Assembly (NCBI GenBank): GCA_003184365.1
Contig: NKYR01000129.1
Location: 1-64,000 of the forward strand
DNA length: 64,000 nt
Direction: 5' to 3'
From: Evernia prunastri
Lineage: Eukaryota > Ascomycota > Lecanoromycetes > Lecanorales > Parmeliaceae
Shown: piece after piece, positions 19,692 to 30,761 of the stretch
Layout of the letters: each line of letters starts with the position of its first letter
Numbering within the stretch: the first letter of the stretch is position 1
Translations under genes and position numbers: made by a program
Notes under the pieces: generated by a model
The model's database searches: none
What the model was told of the DNA's origin: nothing
Seen by the model: the letters and a program-made list of their open reading frames with translations, nothing else

Positions 19692-22439
19692 ATGATCGAC
19701 GACAGCCCTCTGTACTTGGGTTTCGACCTTTCTACCCAGCAACTCAAAGGCATTGCTATCACTTCCGACCTCAAGGTTGCTTATGAAGCGGTCTTCGATT
19801 TCGATGCCGATGCTACTGGCTTCGCCGTAAAGAAGGGTGAGTCATGTGTTCCGAGCCATTTCTTCCTGATATGTTGCATCTTGAGTTGTAAGACATTCCG
19901 TAGGAGTCAAATTGTCATGAGACAGGTCTCACGACTCCAAGTTGGTGACCGAAGAGATATGCTGATTCTGGACATCGTAAAGGTGTGCTTACAAATGATG
20001 CTGAGCGCGAGGTTTTCGCTCCCGTTGCAATGTGGCTGCAGGCCATCGATTCAGTTTTGCAGAGACTGCAAGACAAAGGAATCAAATATGGGAGAGTTCG
20101 GGCAGTTTCGGGCGCAGGGCAGCAGGTACGTACGTTTCAGAGTAAATACTTCCTCTTCGAACGCAAACTATACCACACTCTGTTTTGGGAGCACAAAGCT
20201 CCTTTATTCATCCGAAATTTTGTTATTTGATCAGATGCCATACTTTGGCAGCGAAACAGTGCTTCTGCTCTTCATTTGTGTCTAATTTCTCGGTCTGTTC
20301 CCTAGAAAGATCGACGCTGACCCGGAAATCTGCGACAGCATGGCAGCGTTTACTGGAGTCAAGATGGCGAGCATGCTTTGCGAAACCTGCATGAAGGCAA
20401 ATCACTGGAAGAACAAATGCACCACGCCTTCTCTTATCCCTATAGTCCCAACTGGCAGGATGCCTCTACGCAAGATCAGTGTGATCTGTTTGACCGGCAT
20501 CTTGGGGGCGACATTCAACTGGCCTTACATACTGGTAGCAAGGCTCATCATGTAAGACAATTTTTATTTTCGGGTTCGCGGCAAAATGCTCCGCGCTTCG
20601 ATTATGAGTGACCCACTTGGCCCACCATGGGACATGAAAGGGTAGAGTCTGTTTTCGGTGAATCGTAAACTTTTCCGGTCTTGGCTGACTAAAAAATCTC
20701 AGCGTTTCACTGGTCCTCAAATCTTGCGCTTCAGGTCGAAGCATCAAGATGCATATGATCGTACTTCCCGAATTTCACTGGTGTCCTCCTTCCTTGCCTC
20801 CATTTTCCTTGGCAAAATAGCTCCCATTGATATTGCAGATGTCTGCGGCATGAATCTATTTGACATCAAGATGGGTAGCTACAATGAGAAGCTGATGGCC
20901 TTGGCCGCTGGTTCCTCGAACACCGGCGACCTTGAAAGCAAGCTGGGCCACGTATCCGAAGAGGGAGGAGGTAGTTTTGGAAACATAAGTCCATACTTTG
21001 TCCACCGTTATGGCTTCAATCCGTTGTGCACCATAATCCCGTTTACAGGGGACAACCCCTGTACGTACTTTTGGAGTCTATTTTTCCTCACCATTTTTCC
21101 TCTATAGAATTAAAATTCCAGCCTCGAGACCTGCTTGGCTAATTCACTCTATAGACGAGTCCCAAGGCTCGCTATATCTCCCCGAACAGACATGACTGAC
21201 TGCGAACAGCCACTATCCTTGCACTGCCTCTTCGCCCTCTTGACGCAATCGTTTCGCTCGGCACTTCGACAACTTTTCTGATCTCAACGCCCCATTATCA
21301 ACCAGACCCTACTGTACACTTCATGAACCAGTAAGCACCTAATTCATGCCTCTCGTCCAATCTGGAGAGAGACATTCGGGGGAGTAGAGACACATGCCTC
21401 GCCCTTTACCGTGTCTTCAGGCTTATTATTCTGTCTACAAGAGGCGTACTAATTTCAAGACAATATAGCCCTACTACACGAGGGCTGTACGTTTTTATGC
21501 TTTGCTACAAGAATGGTGTGTTCCTTTTCGATCAATTTTCTCCCTTCCACCGATCTTGTCCTGACCTTAACCAGGGGGCCTTGCGCGGGAACACGTCAGG
21601 GATGCTCTTCCATTAGACCCTCTTCATACTTCAGATCGTTGGTCAATTTTCAACCATCATGTTACGCATACCCGCGCTCTTGGTGCCTCTACTGAGAGCT
21701 CTCCGGCAAAAATAGCCCTCTATTTTCCCCGGCCTGAGATTGTCCCAAATGTCCAAGCTGGGATTTATCGATATACCTACACTGGTCGACAGCCCACTGT
21801 CTCTTCTTTATCTGCATGGAAACTTCCCGAAGACGACTGCCGAGCCATCGTAGAATCTCAACTGCTGTCTTTACGCCTCCGAAGCCGTGGGGTCGTATCT
21901 CCCCCGTCTCAAGATTCCAAAAATATTCCAGCTCAGCCTAGGAGAATTTATCTCGTTGGAGGTGGCAGTCAGAACATCGGTACGTATTTCGGATTCCATG
22001 TTTCCCTCGTCTGAGCCAAACGTTGAGTCTTGAGACACCTCTTGGGAGTGTCTACTCTCTAGGCGTGTTTCAAGGCTCGCTACCCCCCCTCAAACAAGCA
22101 AGACTGACCCCCGAAAAAGCCATCGCAAAGCTTGCAGGAGAGATCCTGGGCGGCATAGAAGGAGTCTATCGCCTAGACGTGGGCGGGAATGCATGTGCAC
22201 TTGGAAGCGCATATAAGGCTTTATGGGCCGTCGAAAGAAAGCCACGGGAGACCTTTGAGGATTTTATCAGTAGCAGATGGAGAGAGGATGGATTTGTCGA
22301 GAAGATAGCCGACGGCTATCAAGAAGAAAAATATAGGTTTTATGAAACAGGCGTTGACGGATTGGAGGCCATTGAAAAAGACGTGCTAAAGAAGCAGGCC
22401 ATGGATGTGGGTAAGGCAAGTACTACGGGCGCTGGGTAG
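19692..22439 (+). CDS. D-xylulose kinase (FGGY carbohydrate kinase)
   Basis: Predicted 583-residue xylulokinase, which phosphorylates D-xylulose so that it can enter the pentose phosphate pathway. Eight exons: 19692-19836, 19983-20125, 20339-20551, 20703-21060, 21210-21330, 21469-21515, 21575-21979 and 22120-22439; lengths sum to 1752. N-terminal FGGY ATP motif YLGFDLSTQQLKG; then VSGAGQQHGSVYWSQDG (split by intron 2), FSYPYSPNWQDASTQ, RFTGPQILRFRSKH, SRISLVSSFLASIFLG, DVCGMNLFDIK, IIPFTGDNPSTILALPLRPL, SLGTSTTFLISTPHY and the C-terminal LVGGGSQNI and GNACALGSAYKA motifs. Seven introns, six of them 138-213 nt, far longer than is usual here; introns 1, 4 and 7 resemble introns in other genes. 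A yeast-style symbol would be XKS1. Confidence 0.93.
19837..19982 (+). mobile_element. Introner-like intron, type 2 (xylulokinase intron 1)
   Basis: 146-nt intron. Its last 105 nt align with SIR2 intron 4 (see that entry), including CTTGAGTTG, GACATTCC, AGGAGTCAAAT, GAAGAGATATGCTGATTC and a closing ATCGTAAAG versus ATCATTAAG. Confidence 0.6.
21061..21209 (+). mobile_element. Introner-like intron, type 1 (xylulokinase intron 4)
   Basis: 149-nt intron sharing with the other type 1 introns, in order: GTACGT donor, GAGTCTAT-TTTTCCTC, CGAGACCTGCTTG, CACTCTATAGACGAGTCCC, AAGGCTCGCTAT and the branch region GACTGACTGCGAACAG. Confidence 0.7.
21980..22119 (+). mobile_element. Introner-like intron, type 1 (xylulokinase intron 7)
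   Basis: 140-nt intron, the best match to ATL1 intron 4: both start GTACGT and share GTTTCC, GTTG(A/G)GTCTTGA, ACTCTCT, AAGGCTCGCTA and CAAACAAGCAAGACTGAC in the same order and spacing. It can fold: CTTGAGACAC at 22029-22038 pairs with GTGTTTCAAG at 22065-22074. Confidence 0.75.
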
Positions 22440-23837
22440 GTCTGACACCATATGCCGCTCTGTATGGCCTTTGGGTATATCAGCGGTCTTTCTTTCCTTT
22501 TAGTCGAGACCCTCTCTAAACACCATTTTCTTACCCCCACATTGACACTCTTTATGAGACACCTTGTGACGCTCTCTCTCTTTCTCTATTCCCCGCAAGG
22601 TAAGGGTATGGCGCCTCGGGGTATGAAGACTTGGTTACCACGAGGCCGGGTTTTCAATACTCTGCTCATGCTTTTAGTTAGAGAATGCTCGAGTAAAGTG
22701 ATGCGTACCCAGATAATAGGAGTACGAGTTCGAGTAGCAATTTGGCTGCGGACAGTCCCCTACCGTTGAGGTACCCACGAAGGTATCCGTCATTCTCAAC
22801 ACCTACCATACTACACTAGATAGCTAGCTGCGGAAATTACTGCGCGTAATAAGCTTTACCTCAGTCTAGGTACATCTTACATTGGTGAGGTGTACATACT
22901 GTGTCGCGTCCAACCAGCGCGAGTATCTTCACACTACACGTTCAAATCCTTTCCACCTTTTTGATTACCAAGCGATGTTTAGGGCGACGACATGATGCTT
23001 GGAGTGCGTCATATTTGGCTTCGAAGTAGTAGAATAGTAGTAGTAGAAGAGCTCGTGTTCATTGCTAAGCCATAACTGTAGCTGTATATATCAAAGTCGG
23101 TAGTGCATATGGGAGTGTACCGTCTTCGTGAAGTAATGAATCGGCCATGAATTATGAGGCTCGGTGAGAAGACAGATAATGGTTCGCCCTGCAGAGAACC
23201 TGAAATGTACGAGGTTCTCTCGTACTCCCCCACCTTGTTCAATTTCATTTGTCAGAATTCTCCGTATTATTCTTGTTCCTCCAATAGAGTACATGTCAAG
23301 ATCCCACTTCTTCAGCAACGGCCAGATTTAAGCGGAGTGTAGAGGTAGAATCCTTCAGACAGGATAGAGGGAGTTGCAACAGAAGCGAGACGAGGCGGCT
23401 AAGACGAATAAGAAGGTCCAAAGGGAGGCAGCTGCAGCGAGCAAGAAGGCGAGTATGTCGGAGACTGCTGCAGCACTACTGGAAGCACTGCCGTGTTATA
23501 GCTCCCCCTCATATGGCAAATTAGCATGGGCTTTCTCAATAGAAAATGATGAAACCAGGAGAAGAGGATTCCAGTCAAATGGCCGATCATTTCATAAGTT
23601 CTTCGCTACGGAGTACCTTATAGTGTCATGACCTAGCAATCGAGTCTCTCCTGACAATACCTAGCTCATTGTTGAGTCGCCATCTACATACCTTAGTTTT
23701 GGTGGGGGTCCCAATTGAGGTGAAGGCTAAGGTACCTAAAGCCCATCGCCAGCGGGAGCTAACTCGAGAGCGCCAAGAATTCATGGCACACATAATGTAT
23801 GGGCTGTAATTTCAAACGGCCTGCACATCATATTAAC
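22440..23837. other. Intergenic region between xylulokinase and TFIIIA
   Basis: 1.4 kb with no supported gene. It contains a pyrimidine-rich 3' flank after 22440, a CTAAGGTACCTAA palindrome near 23727-23739 and a TACGGAGTACC motif near 23608. A short Ala/Lys-rich frame around 23374-23500 (KKVQREAAAASKKASM) is noted but has no start, family match or splice support. Confidence 0.4.
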
Positions 23838-25629
23838 ATGGATGCTTTACGGATATCGGATACTGTTGCCATCGAGGATACACTTTGTGGCATTAAACGG
23901 AAGGCTGCTCCTACAGTAGGCGACAATGCAAAGAGAGTCCGAGGGAATAAGACGCCTATCGACCCTGGTTCGCTCCGCAATGACTCTTCCAATAGCAAAA
24001 ACTGACTGATCGTTAGGCTCCGATGCCTCTGACTTCAACCTGGAATCTTCTAGCGATGTAGACGAAGCGTATAGTGTCACCAGCAGTGTTGCAACACCAC
24101 TTACCCCCACATCCCCCAGAGCATCGCCTCGACATCCCTCCGACCTCCTCAAACTTCACCGCTGCATACACGATGGCTGCGACAAATCTTTCAATCGTCC
24201 CGCGAAGCTCGCTCAGCACGTTCGATCTCACACCAATACTCGACCGTTCGTATGTCCTCACGCATTGTGCACTAAGGATTTCCTCCGCGAATCTCACCTG
24301 AAGCACCACATCAAATCCGCGCATTCGGATGTCCGTGACTTTTCATGTCAATGGGAAGGGTGTGGCAAAAGCTTTGTCACGGCAACGCGATTGAAGAGAC
24401 ACCACGCTGCTCATGAGGGCAGGGAAAAGTTTAGATGTACAGTCCCTGGTTGCGGTCTGACCTTTCGGAAGCATGCGACGCTGCAGAAACACATTCTGAC
24501 CGTCCACGAAGGGAGAAAGCCTTTCGTCTGCGAATTTTTAGACCTTGATGGAACCGAATGTGGAGCCGGCTTCGACACTGAAGGGCAACTGAAGTCACAT
24601 GGTGGCAGAATTCATGAAATGAAGACTTTCTTGTGTACTATTTGCTCTCCGGAAGATCGAAATACCAGCGGCAACGCAATCCTAAACAAACGAGACGTAT
24701 CATTTCCAACACATGTAGCGTTGCGGGAGCATATACAAAACAAACATTCTCCGGTCTGCGCAGAGTGTGGACAAGAATGCAAGTCACGGCGGGATCTCAA
24801 GAATCACGTTGAAATCTTTCATGGGGGTTTTGATGCAAATGACTCGATGACTCATTCCTGCCCTCAGCCAGGCTGTGGGCGTCGCTTCACGAAGAAGGGC
24901 AATCTCAGCATGCATATTCAGATCAGTCATAAACCAGATCGATTCGTTTGCGGTGAAATTAATCCGTCAACACTGTGTCAAGTCGGAAACTGGGACGGAA
25001 CAAGTTCTTGTGAGAAGGCTTTGGCGACAAGGATCAGTCTAGAGCAACATATACGGTTAACCCATCAAGGCCTTGCGCGGTCAAGCATACTTAAAGAACA
25101 GACAAAGCATGGTGTAGCCGAGGAGCCAGCTCGGAAACATCAAGTGTCCATCCTTACACGACTCACAGGTGATGGCTACGAAAGCGGACGAATCATACCA
25201 TGTTTGGTGGTAGGCTGCAGTCACCGCTTTCTGAGAGACTATGATCTGAAGATCCACTTGCAGTCTCGTCACGGTTTGGCAGATCTCGGAGTTCGAGAGA
25301 CGCTTATGGATCAGGAAGGACTCTACAGCCGGCAGACCCTGCAGGGAACCCCAACGTTTGCAACGAAGCAGGAAGTTGATGCTGAAAGGCCTCTTGACAT
25401 CCAATTTGACGGTGATGCCGGCCGAGTCGATGGAGAAGAGAGCCTCAGGGCAGGGGCTTTGAAAAGCGCCGATTTCTGGCTTGGGGGACAGCCATATGAC
25501 GACAGAGGAGGTGCTGGTGAATGGCTACGTGATGAGCTAGAGATGAGGTGCTTGATTGATGGAGGCTTTGAAATGGAGATGCATGAGATGGACGATGGTC
25601 AGGATGTTATCGACCCGGCACTTCAGTGA
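23838..25629 (+). CDS. Transcription factor IIIA (C2H2 zinc fingers)
   Basis: Predicted 580-residue zinc-finger protein resembling TFIIIA, which binds the internal control region of 5S rRNA genes and 5S rRNA. Two exons: 23838-23967 and 24017-25629, with a 49-nt intron whose donor is GTTCGC. The N terminus has a basic patch (GIKRKAAPTVGDNAKRVRG), then a Ser/Thr/Pro-rich linker. C2H2 fingers start with CIHDGCDKSFNRPAKLAQH, followed by CPHALCTKDF, CQWEGCGKSF, CTVPGCGLTF and further fingers for about nine in total. As in fungal TFIIIA, a long spacer separates the last finger (CLVVGCSHRFLRDYDLKIH) from the rest. The C terminus is acidic and glycine-rich. I call the gene TFIIIA from finger number, spacing and the first-finger sequence; another C2H2 factor is possible but less likely. 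Confidence 0.82.
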
Positions 25630-26157
25630 GAGGCCCAGGTGCCTTGTTCTGACAGTATATAGTAGCCTTCCCCCCCCTTCCCCAAAAGTGGTCTCATGGT
25701 TCTTGAATAATTTACCTTCCCATCCTTCCCCACAAGTTCTCTACGACTTGATTTAAAAAAGGGTAGTCCATGTTGGCGCTCGTGCATGGCGGTTAGCGGC
25801 TTTCCAAGTTTTGACCAACCGTCATTCTCGCCTGACAATCTTGGCGAATGTGTAATTTATGTAACTTATGTATGGTCGAGTCCAAACATAACCTAGCCTT
25901 CAATACTTATTCACAAATCCATCCATACTCTTTGCCTCAATTTCACTCCATGTTGTTAACATATGCTTGAATGCCCTCAGTTCCCTTGCCCTATCAGGAG
26001 TCTGCCTCTATAGAGCGGACAACACCCTGCATCTATGACTCGGTAGCACGACCCAGACCTTGACCGGTGAGACTGGTGGGCGGCTTGCAAAGGAATTACC
26101 TGCGGATATAGAGGTCTTCCCCGGCCTCTTAGTCTCTCTTGAGAGGCAGGGTCCGGT
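25630..26157. promoter_or_regulatory. Intergenic, TFIIIA 3' end to LOS1 start
   Basis: 528 bases between two plus-strand genes. It includes the likely TFIIIA 3' UTR and the LOS1 promoter. No gene or specific motif is seen. Confidence 0.4.
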
Positions 26158-29100
26158 ATGGATGCACAGGCATGTCGAGCCAGCCGCCCTAGTGTACCAA
26201 GGCCAACGGCTCTAACACCATCTCATGAACGTAGGTCCAGAATGCTATCGAAATTGCATGGAACCCTCGTGCCGACCAGTCCCTCAAGTCTCAGGCATTT
26301 GACTTCCTCAACCAGCTACGCTCCGAACCGCAAGGATGGCAGATCTGTTTCTCGCTGGCTCTGCGAGAACCGAAGCCTTCAGATGTGGTCCGCCATGTCT
26401 CGCTCGACATTGTTAATAATGCTATCAAAGCTGGACATCTAGGAGATCAAAATTTGATTTTATTGAGAGACAACATGTTGGCATATATGCAGAACACTTA
26501 TGGCGCTGCTGGTAGCAGCAATGTCCAGCTTGATCCTGTATCCATCCAGAACAAGATTACACAAACGGTTACGAACCTTTTCACAGCGCTTTATGCTACT
26601 CATTGGACGTCTTTCTTCCATGATATCCTAAATCTGACAGTGAATTCTGGTTCGGCCTCAAGGGACAACCCGGCAGGGGTCATGTTGTATCTCCGTATAC
26701 TGGTTTCCGTGCATGACGATATTGCAGACGTTCTATTGCCAAGAACATTCAAAGAGCAGAGAAGGAACAACGACCTAAAAGATCTGGTAAGACAGCGGGA
26801 TACGGCCATGATCGCATCCTCATGGCATGAAATTCTTGAGTGTTGGAGGTCCAGAAATGACGCCATTGTGAAGCTTTGCCTGACAACAATTGGGAAATGG
26901 GTCACTTGGACGGAGATCTCATTGGCCGTCAATGATTCCCTGCTTAGTCTACTCTTCGAGTACCTTAACTCTCAGCCGTACTCAGCTGGTAGTGAGCCAC
27001 TTCAGGGGAGAAGGGACGCCGCAATCGAAGCCTTCATCGACATCTTAAGCAAAAAAATGAGCGCCAGCGACAAGCTTGAACTGGTTAACGTCCTCAAGGT
27101 TAGTGAGGCGGTTACGCAATTGATAGGAAGCCGGGAGTTGGCCGAGATGCGCACCACAGCGAACTACGACACTGATCTTGCGGAAGGTGTTGCTAAGCTG
27201 GTTAACAACGTTGTCTGTGATATTGTCAAAGCTCTGGATAGTGCACAAAGCGATGACTCCGTATCACAGCGTGGGAGTGCTCAACTTAAAACCTTCCTGC
27301 CACATGTACTGCATTTCCTCTCGGACGAGTATGACGAAATCTGTTCGACGGTAATCCCTTGTCTGACAGACCTTCTTACGTTATTGCGAAAGAAAGCCAA
27401 GTCGAGTAGTACCTTAGCTTCTGAGAGCTCTGCTATGTTACCCCTGATTCTTGGTGTTGTCATTTCGAAGACGAAGTATGATGAAACTTCACTTTGGGGT
27501 CAAGACGATGCTCAAACGGATGAAGCAGAGTTTCAAGAGCTTCGCAAACGACTGCATGTTCTGCAGAAAGCTGTCGCTGCAGTAGACGAGAACATGTATG
27601 TAGAGAAGATCAGAAGTGTTGTGGTGTCCACTTTTGATAAATTCCAACGACAAAACGGCCAACTCGACTGGAGAGATCTTGAGCTAGCTATGTACGAGAT
27701 GGAGTTGCTGGGCGAACTAGGCTACAGACATGGTGGACTATATAGCAAGACAAAGCCGGTCACTTTAGCTGCTGAACAACTGATCGGGATGATGTTCAAG
27801 CTTATAGAAACAGGTACAGTTTTGTACTACCAGACCGAGAGGCCTCCTACTGAAATCGTGTACAGATGTTGCTTCATTCTCTCATCCGGCCGTGCAGCTC
27901 CAGTATATGGTCATCTGCGAACGGTACTACAGTTTCTTCGAGGCGAATCCCCAACTCATCACTCCCGTACTGGACAGCTTTGTGCGATTTGTGCATCATG
28001 ATCATATCAAGGTCAGGTTACGATCTTGGTATCTCTTCCACAGGTTTGTTAAACATGTAAGACAACATACTGGGAGCGTCGCGGAGACCGTTATCCAATC
28101 CTTGAGTGACTTGCTCCCAATCAATGCAGAGTTGCCAGAAGAGACATCTGAGAATGACAACGAAGACATGTCTTCAACCGAAAATGACCAGTCCGCGCTC
28201 GCGAGATTCAATAGCCAGCTCTATTTGTACGAAACTATCGGCTGCATCTGTTCTGCACGTTCTATCTCAGTGGAAAGCCAAGTTCTACTCATTAGATCCG
28301 TCACACACCGACTGTTCTCTGATTTGCAAGCGCATCTTGACCAAGCCAAAGCGAACGACAAACGAGCTGTCCTCCAAGTACATCATTTGATCATGGCTTT
28401 AGGCACTCTTGCGCACGGTTTCTCGGATTATGTTCCGGTAGCGAACCCACCTACTGCCTCACCACCCCCAAATGTGATATCTGAAGAATTCGCTAGATCG
28501 GCCGAAGCCATACTTGTTGCGTTAGAGGGTCTGAGATCTTCGTTTGACGTCCGCGAGGCGGCAAGATTTGCATTCTCCCGACTTCTGAATGTGCTAGGCA
28601 GTCAGATTCTGCCCCAGTTACCTAGATGGATTGACGGTCTTCTGTCCGAAAGATCGACCAAAGACGAGATGGCTCTCTTTATGAAGCTCCTCCACCAAGT
28701 AGTCTTTGGCTTCAAATCAGAGATTTATGAGATACTGAACGCCCTTCTCACGCCTTTTCTGCAGCGAGTCTTTGCAGGCATCGCTGAGCCGGTAGCCGGC
28801 ACAGATGACGAGATCCAACTTACAGAGCTGAAGCGCGAATACCTCGCATTCTTAATGGTCCTACTCAACAATGACCTAGAGTCAGTACTTGTCAGTGAAG
28901 GTATGTTTTGGTGACCTAGCGTAAAAGTCCGTTAGCTGACGGACATTAGCCAATCAACCCACATTCGCTACCGTCATCTCGACCATTGAGCACCTTACCA
29001 AAGATATTACGGATTTTCAAACGGCCAAATTGGCTTTCTCAGTCTTGACTCGCATGGTCTTCACCTGGGGCGGTCCAGACCTGCAACTGCAATTTCCAGC

Positions 29101-29502
29101 CATTGAGGATGGGAATGCTTCCTACAGGAGTCCTCAACCGAAACTCCCTGGCTTCGATCGCTTTATGATGACTACCTTTTCACCCACATGTTGGGCAATT
29201 CCGAGTAATCCAAGCTTTGACCCCAAGGATGCACAAGGTAAGCAAGTGCTTGGTGAGGCTGCGGGCCTTCAGAAGGCTATCTATAACAAGACAGGTCAGC
29301 AGTACCTTACTTGGTTAAGGAATGCAGAGCTGAATGGGATGGGAATGGATGCTGGCACGATCGATGAATATTTACGCGCCTTATGCACCTCGGATACGAA
29401 AGAGTTCCAACGGTTCTTCAAGGTAAGCACGCTTCGGTCTGTGGTTTCCTAGCGTGGGTGCTAATTAAAAATCAGGACCTGGTGCTAAGAAGCACTAGGT
29501 GA
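26158..29502 (+). CDS. LOS1: Exportin-T (tRNA export karyopherin Los1)
   Basis: Predicted 1041-residue importin-beta family exportin that carries mature tRNAs out of the nucleus with Ran-GTP. Five exons: 26158-26169, 26235-27813, 27866-28900, 28950-29422 and 29476-29502; all phases agree. The first exon is only 12 nt (MDAQ) and its intron (26170-26234) has a GC donor, GCATGT; the join gives MDAQVQNAIEIAWNPRADQS, as in other fungal Los1 proteins. The HEAT-repeat body contains SLKSQAFDFLNQLRSEPQGW and the Xpo1-like region near residues 100-250, with FVHHDHIKVRLRSWYLFHRF in the middle and FVLTR-like MVFTWGG near the end. The C terminus is made by a 9-codon last exon (DLVLRSTR). Length fits the family. 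Confidence 0.92.
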
Positions 29503-29785
29503 ACGCATAGGGCGAGGTTAGTTATCTGGGTTTAGCGATGCATTGCAATTGGTGGACTGCGATAGAAACGGTGTCAATTGGCGTGTGTTTTTGGCATCAA
29601 CAGAGATTTTAGATAGCTTTACCTGTCTACCTGGACAATGAATACAAAAAATCTTCTTTTAGGAATCAAACCGCGCTAAACGACATGGGGTATAGAAGAT
29701 ATATTAGATTCGCTTCACAAGAGCTACCCGGCGTCCATCTCGAGCACAAGGACGAGACTTCGTTGTTCCGATGCTCCTCTAGGTT

Positions 29786-30761
29786 ATGGCGGATACAGCT
29801 TCTCCCCCACTGCCTACGACTAATCGCGGTCCCGAAGAACTGGACGATTACATGTCCATGACAATCACAGAGCCCAAGAAATCAGGTGAGAAGGAAACCT
29901 ACACTCAGCGTCGACTACGCAAACAGCGCGAAGTACGCGGCTCTCCCCTCATCCTACCGCCTTGATGCCAGCCAAAGTCACTAAACAACCATGCAGACCG
30001 AAGCAAAATCTCGCCCCAAATCCAAAGCCGAACTCGCCGCGGCCGCCGACGCTGCCCGCGACGATGCCCTCTCCACCGCTCTCCCCAACACCTCCAAGGG
30101 ATTCCAGATGATGGCCAAGCTCGGCTTCAAACCCGGAGCCGCTCTAGGTGCTTCTTCGAATCCGCACGCTCGGACCGAGCCGCTTCATATATCCGTCAAG
30201 GAGGATAGGGGGGGCGTGGGCATGCAGAATGAGAAGAAGAGGAAGTTTAGAGAAGAGGCCGAGGGGGTGGAGAAGAAGCAGAAGGCTGAAGAGGGGGATT
30301 ACAGGGAAAGGGTTGGGAGAGAGAGAGAGGAGAAGAGGGTCGAGGGGATGTTTTGGGGTGCGATGAGGGTGTTGGAGGGGTTGGAGCAGCCGGAGGGAGG
30401 GGATCAAGTGCCGGTCAAGAAGGTGAACCTTTTATGGAGAGCTTTGGTGAGGGAACGGCGCGAGAAAGAGAGGGAGAGGCGTGCAAGGTACGATCTACAC
30501 CAGAGCTTGTCGAGAAGTGCTGCCTATGAGGAACCTGAGGAGGACGAACAGGACCGGCAGGCATTAGGGATAGAGGAGGAAGATGTGGAAGAGCAAGACG
30601 AGGAGTTGGATGCCTTTCTAGACCTGCCTGGAAAGGAGAGGTTGAGGAGGTTGGTGGAATATCTACGGCAGCAGCATCAGTACTGTTTTTGGTGCAAGTT
30701 CAGGTATGAGGACGAGAAGATGGAAGGGTGCCCGGGGTTGCAAGAAGATGATCATGATTGA
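29786..30761 (+). CDS. G-patch protein, GPATCH11/CENP-Y-like
   Basis: Predicted 303-residue protein in two exons (29786-29932, 29997-30761; 64-nt intron). The N-terminal part carries DDYMSMTI and QRRLRKQRE, then a G-patch core (GFQMMAKLGFKPGAALG) near residue 85, followed by a long charged helical stretch rich in Glu, Arg and Lys. The C terminus holds a short cysteine motif, QYCFWCKFRYED and EGCPGLQEDDHD, which is diagnostic of GPATCH11 homologues. G-patch proteins usually activate DEAH-box helicases in RNA processing; the role of this family is poorly known. A second, shorter exon 1 was needed for a start codon; the call depends on it only for the first 49 residues. Confidence 0.85.
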
